A stretch of 64,000 bases of DNA from Raphanus sativus (GCF_000801105.2 NC_079519.1:9794668-9858667), one strand, 5' to 3'. Positions 12,435 through 24,178 are shown, numbered from the stretch's first letter. The notes: generated by a model from the sequence alone, not told the origin. Program-made: numbers and translations.

Positions 12435-15235
12435 TTACTTATTCTTCCGTCTTCTTTTCTTCGAACTCGGTTCTTCTTCTTCATCATCATCATCATCCAC
12501 CACCTTCTTCTTGCTCTTGCTCTTACTCTTCTTCTTCCGAGACGACTCTTTAGTGGTTACCTTACCAGGAGTGTCAACTAGTACAGGAGTACTGTCTCCA
12601 TTCACAGCATCCCCTCTTGGGAACGAGCCTTCCTCGTCTTCCTCGAGTTGCCAGTTGCAGAAAAGCCCTCCATTGCTTTTGCCGCTAGCCGACATTGGCA
12701 ACGGCTCTCCTGCCCCGGGAAGCAAGCTGTTGAAAGTGACGTCCCCGTTTTTCCCACCTTTGCGCTCTAACAGGATCCGGTCTGGTCTGATTATTGTGCC
12801 GAGAATGCTTCGGTTCGGTCCTAAAGCTAGAATAGCTTTCGTGTTTGTTAAAGTAGACAAGGCCATTGCAAACGCTGAACGAATCTGCAAGAAAGAACTC
12901 GTTTTTTTTTTAATAAGCATATATCCACCTTGTTAAAAGTATAAAATAATTTTCTAACAAGTGTGAAGAGAACCTGAAAGTAGTTGAATGAGCTCTTGCC
13001 AATGTCATTCTCTGGTGTCTGGTTAGCCAAATAAAACATAAAGAAACCAGTTCATCTTTTATCTGTTACATTCTAACGCTTGTGTTTATACAAAACCAAA
13101 GCTCGTTGATAACTGACCTCTGGATCCTCGATAGAGATGAGCCCTGGCCGGGCTTGGTTCAGGAAACTGGAGAGACAAAAAACAAAAAGGACAAAGGTAA
13201 ACTCTCTAAAAGACGCAAAAGGTAGACGCAAAAGGTATAGCCAATAAAGATGAGAATCAAGTCCAGTGTCGGTTTAGTTAGTGAGTTACCCTTTGTTGGA
13301 CTTTGAAAAGAAAGAACCTCCCTTCTTGCAAGATACACCCACATCAGCGGTGTTTAACTTTCTCCCATAAAAGTCAAAGAACTTAACCTACAGTAAGGAC
13401 AAAGAAGAAAGAAAGATCTTATAGCCAACAATACAATCATAAGCTTCGAGTAGCAATGACAAGAACATACCAACAGAACTCCCAAGTTATGCTCTGGTGG
13501 GCTTCGACCATCTTTGAGGTACTGTTTCATAAAATAAACAAAAGGTACAAAGTAAGTCCAGTTTTCAAGAATTTTTTTTTCTCTTTTATTCGGAAAGTGA
13601 AGGAGGTCTGGTAATGTGAGATTTTAAGTAACCACTGTTACCTTGAGAAATGCGATGAGCATTGCTAAAAGTGCATATGAACCAATCCCACCACTGTACA
13701 CCTGCCAAAAAACAATAAATACAATTATTGAAAGTTTGGGACTGCGAAGAAGGATGATCTATACGAAAGCAAAAACTATTTCCAGACCTCATTGAGTTCT
13801 CTCTGCTGTAGAAATACTTTAAGAATTAGACACAGCGGTCGTAGAGGAGGCAACTTTAATACAGCATCCTGAAACGTCAGAACATGATAAGCTGGTAAAA
13901 ATATACTATTATTTAGCTGAAATCACAAAAAAAATTATGAGCAACAAGAATATCATAAACCTGTATAAACTCAGCAGCCTTTGGTCCATTCTCCATATCA
14001 AAACTGCAAACCCAATGCCAAACTTAATAACTGATAGTAACTTCACATAACTCATTGACAAAAGTCATATGCAGAAGCTTTCTTATCAAACATAAACCAC
14101 GAAGGCTTTTGCAGCAATTGTCTAGTAGGTAAATAATAATAACCTTAGATCAAATGAGATACTGCTTTTCTTCTCGACAAACTTGATAATTGGTACACGA
14201 GCCCTAGCAATCACCTGCACAAAATCAGAAATCTAACTATGAGACACGATCCTTCTCTCTGAGACACTGACATGTTATCATAAGAGAGAAAAAAAAAATA
14301 CCTGCATACTCTTTGCAATCCCCCTTTGTGACAATGCTCTGGAGAGTGCTTTCAGACCTAGTTGAGGATTTGTGATACCGGACTCCAATATGACAACCTT
14401 TATATTTCAAGCCAAAAGTTTAAAAAAAAAAAACATTTGGATATCTGTTCGACACACAAATAGTCTACAGCATTCTTATAAACCTAACAAGAATGAACAC
14501 TTACATCGATATCACTTGTTGGAAGATAAAGCCCGGTTTTGTATGAACCAAAAACTTCTACCTGCAGCAGAGAGAGAGAATACACATTTGAATGAAACTC
14601 TACTCAGAGAAAGCTTAAGCTTTTCATATGGTAACTTACCTTGCAATCAGGCCAGATATACTGAATAACACTACGAACACTATCCATAGCTGCATCACGC
14701 TGAGCTTTCTCTTCTAGAGTTGGTAAGAGAAACTCGCTGAAATCAACTATCTCTGCAACACCAAAAAAGAGAATCAACAAAAAAAACTCTCAACTTTCGA
14801 ATTTATTTAATTATTATCAAAAATTTAACCTTTATGGAGTTGAAGCATTGGGATCTTGGAACAGCTCTTCTCGTTAAACCAGTTAGTCTCCAATCTGGGC
14901 TCTTCAGCTTCTTTCTCTTTCCTCCTCTTTCTGCTCTTCTTCGATGCCGCCACAACCGGCGTAACAAACTCGTCGCCGTTCTCGTTCTCCCCGGCGTCGG
15001 CGTCGACGTCCAGTGAGAAGAAATCCACCGTTTCTGATTCAACCGGAGCTGTGGTCTCGGTTAGATCGGAGATCTCGTTGCGGAAAACAGAATAGTTGTG
15101 AGATTCGTCGAGGGTGGGTGGGGACTGGTTCGTGTCTGAGAGGCTGAGTGGAGGAAGAGCGTCGTATACGAAAGCCTGAGCTTCAGGCTCCATTGGAGAT
15201 TGGCGGAGGCTGAATCTGGGGTTTAGGGTTTTCAC
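12435..15235 (-). CDS. TRL: Non-canonical poly(A) polymerase / TRF4-5-like nucleotidyltransferase
   Basis: Thirteen exons joined by GT..AG introns give an intact protein of roughly 545 residues. Exon 1 (14830-15235) is a hydrophilic N-terminus; initiation may be at 15235 or at the in-frame Met at 15193 (MEPEAQAF). Exon 3 carries the nucleotidyltransferase signature EVFGSYKTGLYLPTSDID, with the GS motif and the first two catalytic Asp of DxD. The third catalytic Asp lies in SISFDLSFDMENG. The PAP-associated domain follows (YSGGIGSYALLAMLIAFL, then PEHNLGVLL). The last exon ends in an acidic run and a KKRRRKNK nuclear/nucleolar signal. Family knowledge: TRF4/5-like enzymes add short A-tails to aberrant or precursor nuclear RNAs for exosome decay; the Arabidopsis homologue at this position (from memory At5g53770) acts on rRNA precursors. 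All catalytic residues are present. Confidence 0.92.
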
Positions 15236-16092
15236 GCCGCCGTGGATGGTACAGAACCAAAATTAATGTATGTGTCCGAACTGAAGAAGGAAATAAAGGG
15301 GGGAAATAATCCTTAAATAAATAATGGTTTTATTTCTGCGTAAAAACCCTCCGACCAACGAGAAGAAGATATTCAAGACCGGTTTTGTTTGGTTCTATCG
15401 AATTTTTATTAATAGCTCGGTTACGAATGGTTTATGATTTTTTTTCCATAAATCGAACTTTGGTTTTGAAACGGTTTAGATATGTTTTTCTTTGGTTCAG
15501 GTCCACTCGGGTAATTTAATTGAAAACCGATAATATAGAGGGAAAATTGCCAAATGTGACTCACAACTTGATTTCAAATGCAAAAGTAAACTCAAACATG
15601 AATCAAATGCAAAAGTGACTTTAGGAAATATTGAAATTACAACATGCCCCTTGTGTAGAAACAAAAAAAAAACAAAATGCTTTTTACGTTTCTACCAGAA
15701 GACTTACAAGTTAGTCGTTTGGTATTGTTTTTAAAAAAAAAAATTAAAAAATTTGTAAAAAATATTTTGATAAGTGAAAAATAAAAATCATATAACTAAC
15801 ATATGTTTTAAGTGATATAAATTAAGATATAACAAAAGTGAATTGTTTTCGACATAGATGAGTGAAAATAGTGAGTGTTGAAAGTAGTGAGTGCCAACAT
15901 ATGTTGTAGTATTGTATGTGTTCTTAGGGTTAGATTTTGGAAAGCATAAAAGTATTTTTGAAAAATATGAAATTTACCCAAATGTGTTTATTTCTGTGTA
16001 TAGTAATCACTAAGCAAGTTTAATTTGATTTTATAACGTGTTTAGTTAGTTAATTTTAGTCAATTTAGTTTAGGGGTTAAATTTAGGGTCTG

Positions 16093-16192
16093 GACGACTT
16101 ACTAGTAAGTCGTCTGGTGAATATATTTACGGTAGACGACTTACTAGTAAGTCAGGTGATGTATAGTATTCCACAAACGACTTACCAGTAAG
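16093..16192. repeat. Left cluster of AGACGACTTAC palindromes
   Basis: Three copies near 16093, 16134 and 16168 of the AGACGACTTAC/GTAAGTCGTCT palindrome, the last two partly eroded. Isolated related copies occur near 15700 and 16820. Confidence 0.8.
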
Positions 16193-16967
16193 TCTTGCAA
16201 ACCGGACCCCTAACCGGATATTTACTGGACATATATAAGATGATTTTTTTTTATTCACTGTTTCGCGAAATTCAGAAAAAAACCCTAACGCCGTTTCTCT
16301 CAAAACCCTAAAGACGATTTAAAAGACGATTTCCGTCGATTCTCTCTAATCCATCGTTCTCACCGCCGATTATATCTCCGCCGTTATCACCGACGTTCTA
16401 AGCACCGTTCTCACCGCCGCTTCCTCTATTTCAGATTTGAGAAGAAACCCTAACGCCGCTTCCTCTATTTCAGATTTGAGAGGAAACCCTAACGCCGTTT
16501 CTCCCTAAACCATAACACCGTTTCTCTGTAAACCTAGCGCCGTTTCGTGTCTCGTTCTCTCCGCCGGTTCTCTGTAAACCCTAGCGCCGAGACTCCCAGA
16601 GGCGTCTCGCCGAACTCCGCCGCCGGTAAGTTATTGAGAACATAAAACGTTGTCTCTATCTATAGTCGTTCTGACCGCGCTTCTTAATTTGTCGTCTATT
16701 TTGGCAGATCTATAACCGCTGTGTCGAAGGCGACTATATCTTCTCCGAATTTTCAGGTGGGCTTTGAACTGTTCTATTGGATGTCTTGGAAGACTTTGCG
16801 GAAGACTTAAATATAAGCCAGACGACTTAATACAAGTCGTCTGGAAAGTCTTCCAAACTTATAACTTGAACTTCAATACTAGATGGTTGTCTGTTTGAGA
16901 TGGTTGTTGTCTTTGATTGTTTTTGTCTTTGATTGTTTCTGTCTTTGATTGTTTTGCAGACAAAAAT

Positions 16968-17714
16968 ATGGATATTCCAAAACTCCCCCGGAGGAAATAT
17001 ACATTAGGGAAAGAGTCCAACCCAATTAAGAGCATTTCGTATCACACGGATTGTACGACGTTGCATCATGCTTTAGAGGAGGCTCTTGATCATCGAGAAT
17101 ATGAAGCGCTGAAGGAGTCGAAGTTGAGAGTTTTCATCAAGTTCCAAGAGTTGGGATTTGGTTGGGCTTCAAGGCTGGTTCACTTCATGCTCGGTTTCCA
17201 GCTCGACATAAAGAAGAAGTATGAGCTGGAGTGTCTCGTTGGTCCAGAACCGCTGAGGTTTTCACTGATAGAGTTTGAAAAGCTCACTGGTCTAAACTGT
17301 GAGTACATCGAGGACCTTGAGAGTCTGTACTGTCTTGCTACGCCGGAGATGTCTGCTTTCTGGGCGAAGTTGGGAGTTAATATCAATGCTGGGCCATCTA
17401 CTGACCAGATAATAGCAGCACTCAAGAGATGCAAAAAGTGGTCTCGGGATGATCGCAAGCGGCTCGCGTACCTTGCCATCTTCGCTGGATACATTGAAGG
17501 GAAAAAGGTCATCTCCACAGACTCTATGCTCATATCCAAGTTAAAATCTTCTTCAGCCATTGCAACAAATTCAGCATGTGTCGAACCTTCACTCAAAAAA
17601 AACATTCTCCTCTTTTGGAATCATCAACCACAAAATCCCAACAGCCTTCTTTCCACAACCATTCTCCATACACTGCAGGTAACCGACGTATCATCTGCAA
17701 AAAATCAAAAATAA
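16968..17714 (+). CDS. DUF1985-type protein fragment inside the Mutator-like element
   Basis: Open frame from a possible ATG at 16968 (reading frame open from 16917) to 17714. An intron 3' end (TTTTGCAG) lies just before at about 16959, so this may be exon 2 of a longer transcript. Residues around VFIKFQELGFGWASRLVHFM, then ECLVGPEPLRFSLIEFEKLT and GLNCEYI, match the pattern of plant DUF1985 domains (PLRFSLxEFxxxTGLNC). Downstream RKRLAYLAIFAGYIEGKK fits the usual C-terminal helix. Beyond about 17550 the frame looks non-coding. Proteins of this type are known mainly from MULE-borne genes joined to a Ulp1-like cysteine protease; no protease motif is seen here. The function is unknown. Confidence 0.6.
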   Translation: MDIPKLPRRKYTLGKESNPIKSISYHTDCTTLHHALEEALDHREYEALKESKLRVFIKFQELGFGWASRLVHFMLGFQLDIKKKYELECLVGPEPLRFSLIEFEKLTGLNCEYIEDLESLYCLATPEMSAFWAKLGVNINAGPSTDQIIAALKRCKKWSRDDRKRLAYLAIFAGYIEGKKVISTDSMLISKLKSSSAIATNSACVEPSLKKNILLFWNHQPQNPNSLLSTTILHTLQVTDVSSAKNQK

Positions 17715-17894
17715 AAACACATTAGCTAGAAACTTTGATTAACATGAAGTGATGTTGGTAAACTCTTAAATATCACCAATTATGTTATAAATTTAATTCA
17801 GTAGCTCCAATATTGATTAATATACATGAATTGATAAAAAAATGTAAAAAAAATCTTTATAGTTTTGGAGAAAATGAAAGTTTACTAAATATTG

Positions 17895-18790
17895 ACGCAG
17901 ACGACTTACTGGTAAGTCATCTAGAATACTTAGACGACTTACAAGTAAGTCGTCCGAAGAGGTCATTTTGGCAATTGACTTTAAGCTGGACGACTTACAA
18001 GTAAGTCGTCCAGTTTTGTTTGTTAAAAAAAAAACACCAGCCGACTTACTTGTAAGTCGTCTCGGATAAACGGGTTACTTTTGCATTTGACCGAATTGTG
18101 TTAGAAAAATTGACTTTTCTTAGACGACTTACTAGTAAGTCGTCTCTGGGAAAACAAAAAACTCAATATTTTATTAAAACGAGATGACTTACTTGTAAGT
18201 CGTCTCATGTTAGTTTAAAATTCGAAAATAAAACTGAAATTTTTATTTTTTCAACACGACTTAAACGGAAGTCGTCCAGATAGACGACTTACACGGAAGT
18301 CGTCTGAGATAAGCAAGGTTTGACCAGAATCTCAGAATAAAATCTGGACGAATTTACTTATCCTGGACGACCTTCAAGTAAGTCTTCTGACTGGACGACC
18401 TTCAAGTAAGTCTTCTGACTGGACGATCTTCAAGTAAATCGTCTGGGAGAAAATAAATATTTAAGTTGTTTTTCCAATTGCAAAACTGACCTGAGACGAC
18501 TTACCAGTAAGTCGTCTAGCTTTAATAAAATATTGATTTTTTTGGTTTCCCCAGAGACGACTTACTAGTAAGTCGTCTGGGAAAAGTCAAATATCTGACA
18601 CAATTCGGTCAAATGCAAAAGTAACCCGTTTATCCTAGACGACTTACTAGTAAGTCGTCTAGGATATTCTCGGGTTTTTTTTCTAAACAAAGAAAGATGG
18701 ACGACTTACAAGTAAGTCGTCTCTTTGTCCAGAAGACTTAACCGTAAGTCTTCTACAGCCAGACGACTTACAGGTAAGTCTTCTACGCGG
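17895..18790. repeat. Array of about 17 short palindromes (AGACGACTTAC-NN-GTAAGTCGTCT)
   Basis: Copies begin near 17897, 17930, 17987, 18040, 18121, 18182, 18256, 18282, 18365, 18392, 18419, 18492, 18554, 18636, 18698, 18728 and 18762, with a decayed one near 18834. Each is a 22-27 bp inverted repeat with a two-base centre that varies (TA, TT, AA, CA, GG). Spacers run from about 2 to 80 bp and are AT-rich. Some copies carry substitutions matched on the opposite arm (for example GACTTAACCGTAAGTC). The array follows the DUF1985 ORF within the Mutator-like element. Confidence 0.9.
17985..18720. repeat. Large inverted repeat containing the palindromes
   Basis: The arm 17985-18206 is the inverted copy of 18490-18720: the segments GGATAAACGGGTTACTTTTG, CATTTGACCGAATTGTG and AATATTTTATTAAA on the left recur reversed on the right in matching order, each arm carrying four of the small palindromes. 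The loop is about 280 bp. A transcript or single strand would fold as a long stem bearing side hairpins. Confidence 0.8.
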
Positions 18791-19342
18791 ACAGATCTGG
18801 AAATTTTTCCAATTTCATACATTAAATTAGTGAGATGACTTCTTTACCATACAGAAGTCTTCTCCAAACACCCATAACCTTAAACGAGAGTAACCCACCA
18901 AGAATAGTAAGCTTGAATGTCTTTATCAACAAAAAAAAATTTAAAATCAAAAGCTTGAGTTTTTTGGATGAATATGGAGACAAAGTGAAAGAGATGTTGT
19001 TTTCGGTTCATAACAATTGAGAGAGAGACAGTAAATCGATTTCAGGTGCATTAACAGCTTCAAATTGGTTGTTCATGGTAGTTGGGGTATTGAAGGCGAT
19101 GGCAATCTTGTAAATACTTGAAGATGATGAGATTGAGAGAGTAAAATGATCATTTTCGAAAAACATAAAAAAAAAATTAATGGCATTTTCGTAAATACTG
19201 TGAACATGTAGGGTGAATAGGGCAAAAGAAAAAAAAAAGGTTACTTTTGCGTTTGACTTTGAGTTTTGAGTCAATTTTGCAAAAAACCCTAATATAGAAC
19301 CAAACTTTTTTTGTATTTGGTTTAGATTGGATACACCAAATT

Positions 19343-19433
19343 AATTATAACTATTTCAAAATATCCCAAATCCTAGCATAGTAGCATGTAACATATTATT
19401 CGAGATTTGGGATATTTTGAAATAGTTATAATT
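19343..19433. repeat. Perfect 30-bp inverted repeat with 31-bp loop
   Basis: AATTATAACTATTTCAAAAT plus ATCCCAAATC (19343-19372) is exactly reverse-complementary to 19404-19433. No mismatch in 30 bp despite AT-rich surroundings. It lies between the Mutator-like element and MLO11. Confidence 0.9.
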
Positions 19434-19435
19434 AA

Positions 19436-19497
19436 ATATTGGTTTAGTTCTAACAAACTAAATATTGGTTCAGTTCTAACAAACTAAATATTGGTTC
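19436..19497. repeat. 26-bp tandem repeat
   Basis: AAATATTGGTTCAGTTCTAA-type units with AACAAACT junctions, repeated about 2.4 times immediately after the perfect hairpin. Confidence 0.8.
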
Positions 19498-20054
19498 AAT
19501 AGTTGACATTTTTCGGTCATTTGTTTATTTTGAAATAAAGTGTTCCATTTTAACAAAAACAGCTAAAAACATTTGTATATTTTTGTTTAGGCATAACTCA
19601 CATATTCAAATTTATAATTATATTTTGAAATAATTTTGGTTATTTCAGATATGTATATAATTTACAATTTGAGTATGTAAATTATGTTTCGGAATTTCAT
19701 ATATTTATTTGATTTTCAGTTCAAATCTCATATTTAAAATGTTTTTTTCTTAAATCATTGGAGTACTTATGACTGTCTACTTAGGTAGGATTCCTTTAAT
19801 CCGGTTTAGTTTGGTTGCCTCGCCTCCACCGCCGTGAATTTTGTTAAACCAAGTTAAATTAGTAGAGACATTAGTTTTCTAAATTAATTACTGCGGCTTT
19901 TCAAGTTGTAGCTCCAGAAATTAATCATGTCCAGGCGATTATGTATGCTTGTTATACATGTTTCTACTCAAAACACTCCTACAAACTTACATTCCTCTAA
20001 ATCAATCCTCACAACCGCGACTCAGCTCATCTTAATGAGTATGTATATCTTATA

Positions 20055-23000
20055 TCATTCTCTTCTCACTGGCAATGAAGAGGATCTCGAGAGCGGCTCC
20101 ACAGATTCTGGTCTTAGATCTGGGGTCGTTGCTGAAGAAATAGAGACACATCGAAGAAGAGGTGTTCCAACTCTACTTGAAGATTCATTAGGTACAGAAG
20201 AAGAAGCATTACGAGGTTGGACTGGCTGTAACTCTAGCTCAGTACCTTGTTGTTGTTGATGATAAGTTTCAACAACATCAAGCACTTGATGGTCATATTC
20301 TTCAATAGATGCAACCGTGCTTGTTTCTGTTCTAACAGTTGAATCATCACCGTAATAACCATGTCTTCTTTTCTTTCTTGTCGCTTTTCCCCAACCTTTA
20401 ATCGTGTCTCTTATCCTCTGAGGTATCAGAGCCGCTTTATAGTTGGTTCCCATCTAGGAGTCAAACCGATGAAACAATCCATTAGGAAACTATCAAAAGT
20501 CAGAAAGCTTCAGTTGACTTTCTCAATTACCTGAGCAACCAATGCATATAGTGGCAGTGTGCTGTAACTGCATAGAAACTGTCCAGCAAAACTACAAAGA
20601 GGAACTCAATTACTTTAATTCATATGCGCAACCAGTCTATAGGCTATCAGGGGAAAGAAAAATGGTTTCATTACCCTAAAGTAAGTCGAAAGTAGACAAG
20701 GAGATGATTCTTAAGGAAGCAAGAGTTGTAACCGAACTGCCACTGAAGAAAAAAATCAAGAACAAATGTATTGCAAGTTCAAAAACAAATCTATAGGCCT
20801 ACAAAAGATCAATTTGTTATATGGTTTCTTTGCATACCCAGAACCAGAAGAATGAAGCCAGTTCAAAAGAATTCTGTTGGAGAATGGAAAGCAATTAGCT
20901 GCAAGTTTTATTCAAGACTCTGACCATGGGACCTAGGGATGTGAAGGAAAGATATTGCAAACCTGGAATAGAATGAAATGGATGAGGAACAAGAGCAGTT
21001 CTGGTTTATTGAACCAAAAGAGTTCATCTCTAGGTCTCAGCTTAACTCCAGAAGGATATTTTGTTAAACCAGCATTCTCCAATGCCAAAGTTGCTATCAC
21101 ATGTTGCAGCTTGGTACCAACCAAAAGAACAAGCTGGAAAACAAAATTGGAGTTGAAATTTTACTAAAGCTGCCATGTTCTGAAATTAAATGAAAATGTA
21201 TTTCTTACAGTGACAGGTATGATTGCTATCCAGAAATAGAGATTTGATCCTGCAGTATCAAGAGGCAAATATTTAAAATCAAATCCCATCATATGAAAGA
21301 TTTTTCACTATTGGACTATAAGAAAACATAAAATGATATCATCTGTCTTTTGATTTGATTTTGTCAAACCTTTTATGTTGAAGAGCATGAAAGCAACTAC
21401 AAACCCCCAAAGCGGCCCACTGTAGAAGATCATTGAAGAAAAACTATTCAGTTAATAGTCAATACCAGTATCATTTGTGGTAGACAAAGTAGCATAGTGA
21501 AATAGTTAAGCACAAGATGTCTCTGAACTTGATAAATATAAAGCTTAAGTTTGATATATCACACAATGTTTCTGCAAGACAAGGTAGCTCACCTTACACC
21601 TACTATCCTTTGGAACTCTTCCTCCATAGAGCGAATCATGTAGCTGTGAAAATCGTACTTTAATGTGAGGTGGTGATTCTGCTCATAAAAGAAAGAAAAA
21701 GGAGAAACAACATCAATTAATTATATATATATATAGTTGTAGCATTATTGTCACTCATACAACCAGAGTGGAAAGTGCAAAGGTGCATATGGCACAGAGT
21801 ATCACTCACCACAATGAATCCCTTCCGGAGAGTAAGATAGTCAGAACGAACAACAGAGTGTCCGAATTGCCTGAAGAAACATGTCTGCACACATAACAAC
21901 CGAAGACATCTCAGTCTATATGAACCAGTAACACAGACAATGTATACTAAGTGAATTCCAAAACTATCACCTTAGCTTGGTGAATATATACCAATCTGGT
22001 TTATTCAAACTTCATCATAAAGACAATAGTTTGGTCTTGACAAAGATCAAGAAAATAAAGAAATGCATATTTACAGTTTGTCTTCGTATTTTTATAGAGA
22101 AAGGAGGTTGAAATGTACCACCCATATAAGCAATTTATTCTTGGCCAGAGGAGCAGATGTATGATACTGAACAAATGTTGTTTGCCTTTTTAATACTTTT
22201 TTCCTTGTCAACGCTGCGTCCAAAAAGAAAAACAAATTATAAATCTTTCCCCAAGGGAGACATGAACACTGAATAATCAATAATTAAACCACATCAACGA
22301 GCAATCATATAAAGCATAATGCTCTAAACATCATTATAATGAGGACACTGTCAATACAGAGTAACAGCACTTGAAACTGTATAAGACAGCAGACTCATTC
22401 GCGCTCACCAGTTAAGAAATCATGTCGATCTATGCGAGCTACATCTTCCCAGATCCTCCAACTATGAATCTGGATAAGAGAAGCATGCCCAATCAAACAT
22501 GTTAAAAAAACAGAGGTTCTTCCAAGATCTAACACTACTGAGTTGCTTATATTTTTGGAGAAGCTAGAACTTCAGCTGATGAAGAAAAGGAGATGCAACC
22601 TTGACGATGGCAAGGAGCATGGTCAAGCAGCTGTAAGTAACATGAGTAACCGCCATTATAAAGATGAAGCGATGCAGCTGTTCTAGGCCTTCGTATGAAA
22701 CAAACGGCTCATGCCCCTGCAAGATTTGAATGTAGTCCCTTAGAAATGACCAGCATATTCTCTATCTAAATGCTATTGTAAACCATTTAAGTATACCTCG
22801 CTGCAAGTGGCACGCTGGTGAATGCCTTCTTCCCCCAGCCTTCTTCGCCTAAAGATGTCGAAAAAGAAGGATTTGGTCAAAAGATTCCTCTGGACAGATG
22901 ATTCGTTTTCAAGTTCTTCCTCTTTAATCTCGGATCTTGTACAAGGAACGAATCTGACGTTGTAGAAACTTGAAGGGACACATATGTTGGCTATGGTGCT

Positions 23001-23431
23001 AGATGTAGCTGTCAGAAGAAGTGATATGAAGCCAAGCAGCATCAACTCTGACCAAAAAAAAGAAACAAAAATATATATTAGGAAACCAAACACACACAAA
23101 TGATCAATCATGAAAAAAGTGTTTGGATAATCAAAAGAAAACCTTCTTTCATCTTCTCCAAAGCAGCAAACAAAGGTTTCCTCTTTGTCTTCCTCAACCA
23201 CTATGCCCAAAACAAAAACAAGCGATTGAGAAGAAAAAAAAAAAGAAAAGAGGTTGAAGATGATGAGACATATGAATGGAGGGTACTCACTGTGCTAAGA
23301 CGATAGGTGGAACGCTCAACGATGAGGGAAACAACGACGAAGACAGTCAAGACTAGAGCAACAGACCAAGTAGGAGATAAAGCCAAGGATCTGTCGTTTG
23401 ACTCTGCTCCGTTTTCTTCTCCTTCTCCCAT
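20055..23431 (-). CDS. MLO11: MLO-family seven-transmembrane protein, MLO11 orthologue
   Basis: Fifteen exons on the minus strand join in frame (exon 1 23291-23431; exon 2 23143-23200; exon 3 22797-23047; last exon 20055-20453) to about 568 residues, the usual MLO length. The N-terminal segment SPTWSVALVLTVFVVVSLIV is the first membrane helix. The large extracellular loop holds the conserved Cys (NICVPSSFY, FVPCTRSE, ATCSEGHEP). The invariant patches HRFIFIMAVTHVTYSC, FFRQFGHSVVRSDYLTLR, GTKLQHVIATLALEN and the Ca2+/calmodulin-binding C-tail around LIPQRIRDTIKGWGKATRK are present. MLO proteins are plasma-membrane calcium channels or regulators. MLO11 acts with MLO4 in root thigmotropic and auxin-dependent growth in Arabidopsis, and other clades affect powdery mildew susceptibility. 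Its neighbours match the Arabidopsis MLO11 locus (At5g53760, from memory). All splice junctions keep the frame; the gene appears functional. Confidence 0.95.
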
Positions 23432-24178
23432 TGGATTTATTTTTTAGACAACTCAACTTTCTAAAAATTGCAACTAAACTTACCGAAAAATAAGATCACT
23501 CATAACTTTCTTAACATGTTTACCAAAAAAAAAAAAGTAACAATCGATCGAAACCAAGTAAGATTGATATCCTGTGGTGAGATTTGTCGACTGCAGTGAA
23601 GCTCCAGAAAATCAATCAATTATTCAGCGGCAGAGCGTTGTTGAGAGAGAGATGTTTTGTTGAAGGTGAATACAGTATGAATTTGGATTATAGAAAAATA
23701 TAATTAATTTTTTTAGAAGTAGAAAACAAAAGCTGTGTTCAGGTCACAACTGGTTGACTTCATGTGCAGATGGTTAGTTGTGCCAAGTGCGTAGATTTGT
23801 GTTATCGAGCCGACCAAACGAAAATAAATAATAAATGTTGACAAGGAAAGGAGGAAAAACAAAGCGAAGAAGATTCTGACAGATACCCGAAAACAACCTT
23901 CCTCAACTTCACATGATAAGATACTCTCTTCTCGCTTTTCACTCTTATGGGACCTACCTCCTTTTTCTGGTTCCATTTTGTTTTCTTCGTAAACTATTTG
24001 TAGATCTTAATCACCTTTTTTGCTTATAAACACTTAGCTTAATTGCTAGGTTACATGGATGTTCCGTCCAAATTCAATTTCCTGTTCCATGTTTGGAAAA
24101 CATATTTTTAGAACGTAAGTATAGTTTCATGGAAAGGAGGAAGAACTTTTAATTTGTTTAATTTTCGTTCACGAAAGT
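23432..24178. promoter_or_regulatory. Upstream region of MLO11
   Basis: Non-coding. A short frame at 23713-23976 (minus) has no recognisable domain. It should hold the MLO11 promoter and 5' UTR, but no single element stands out. Confidence 0.4.

Larger units (their letters stand above)
15540..19289. mobile_element. Mutator-like element (3,750 bp), DUF1985-carrying
   Basis: Flanked by a perfect 9-bp target duplication TAATATAGA (15531-15539 and 19290-19298), the Mutator-superfamily signature. The ends are imperfect long inverted repeats: left starts GGGAAAATTGCCAAATGTGA, right reads (reversed) GGGTTTTTTGCAAAATTGAC, and both continue with a CAAATGCAAAAGTAA-like segment. Inside are a GC-rich leader with CCCTAACGCCGTTTCTC-type repeats (16270-16640), a splice-like junction at about 16960, a DUF1985-type ORF, and many AGACGACTTAC palindromes. 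No MURA-type transposase (MULE domain) is visible, so the copy is presumably non-autonomous. DUF1985 and Ulp1-like exons are carried by Brassicaceae MULEs of the Kaonashi type, which this resembles. Confidence 0.88.

Noticed and set aside
17895..18790. CRISPR-like array
   Set aside because: Repeats are palindromic and spaced irregularly (about 2 to 80 bp), the spacers themselves are repeated in inverted order, and the context is a plant nuclear Mutator-like element with no cas genes.
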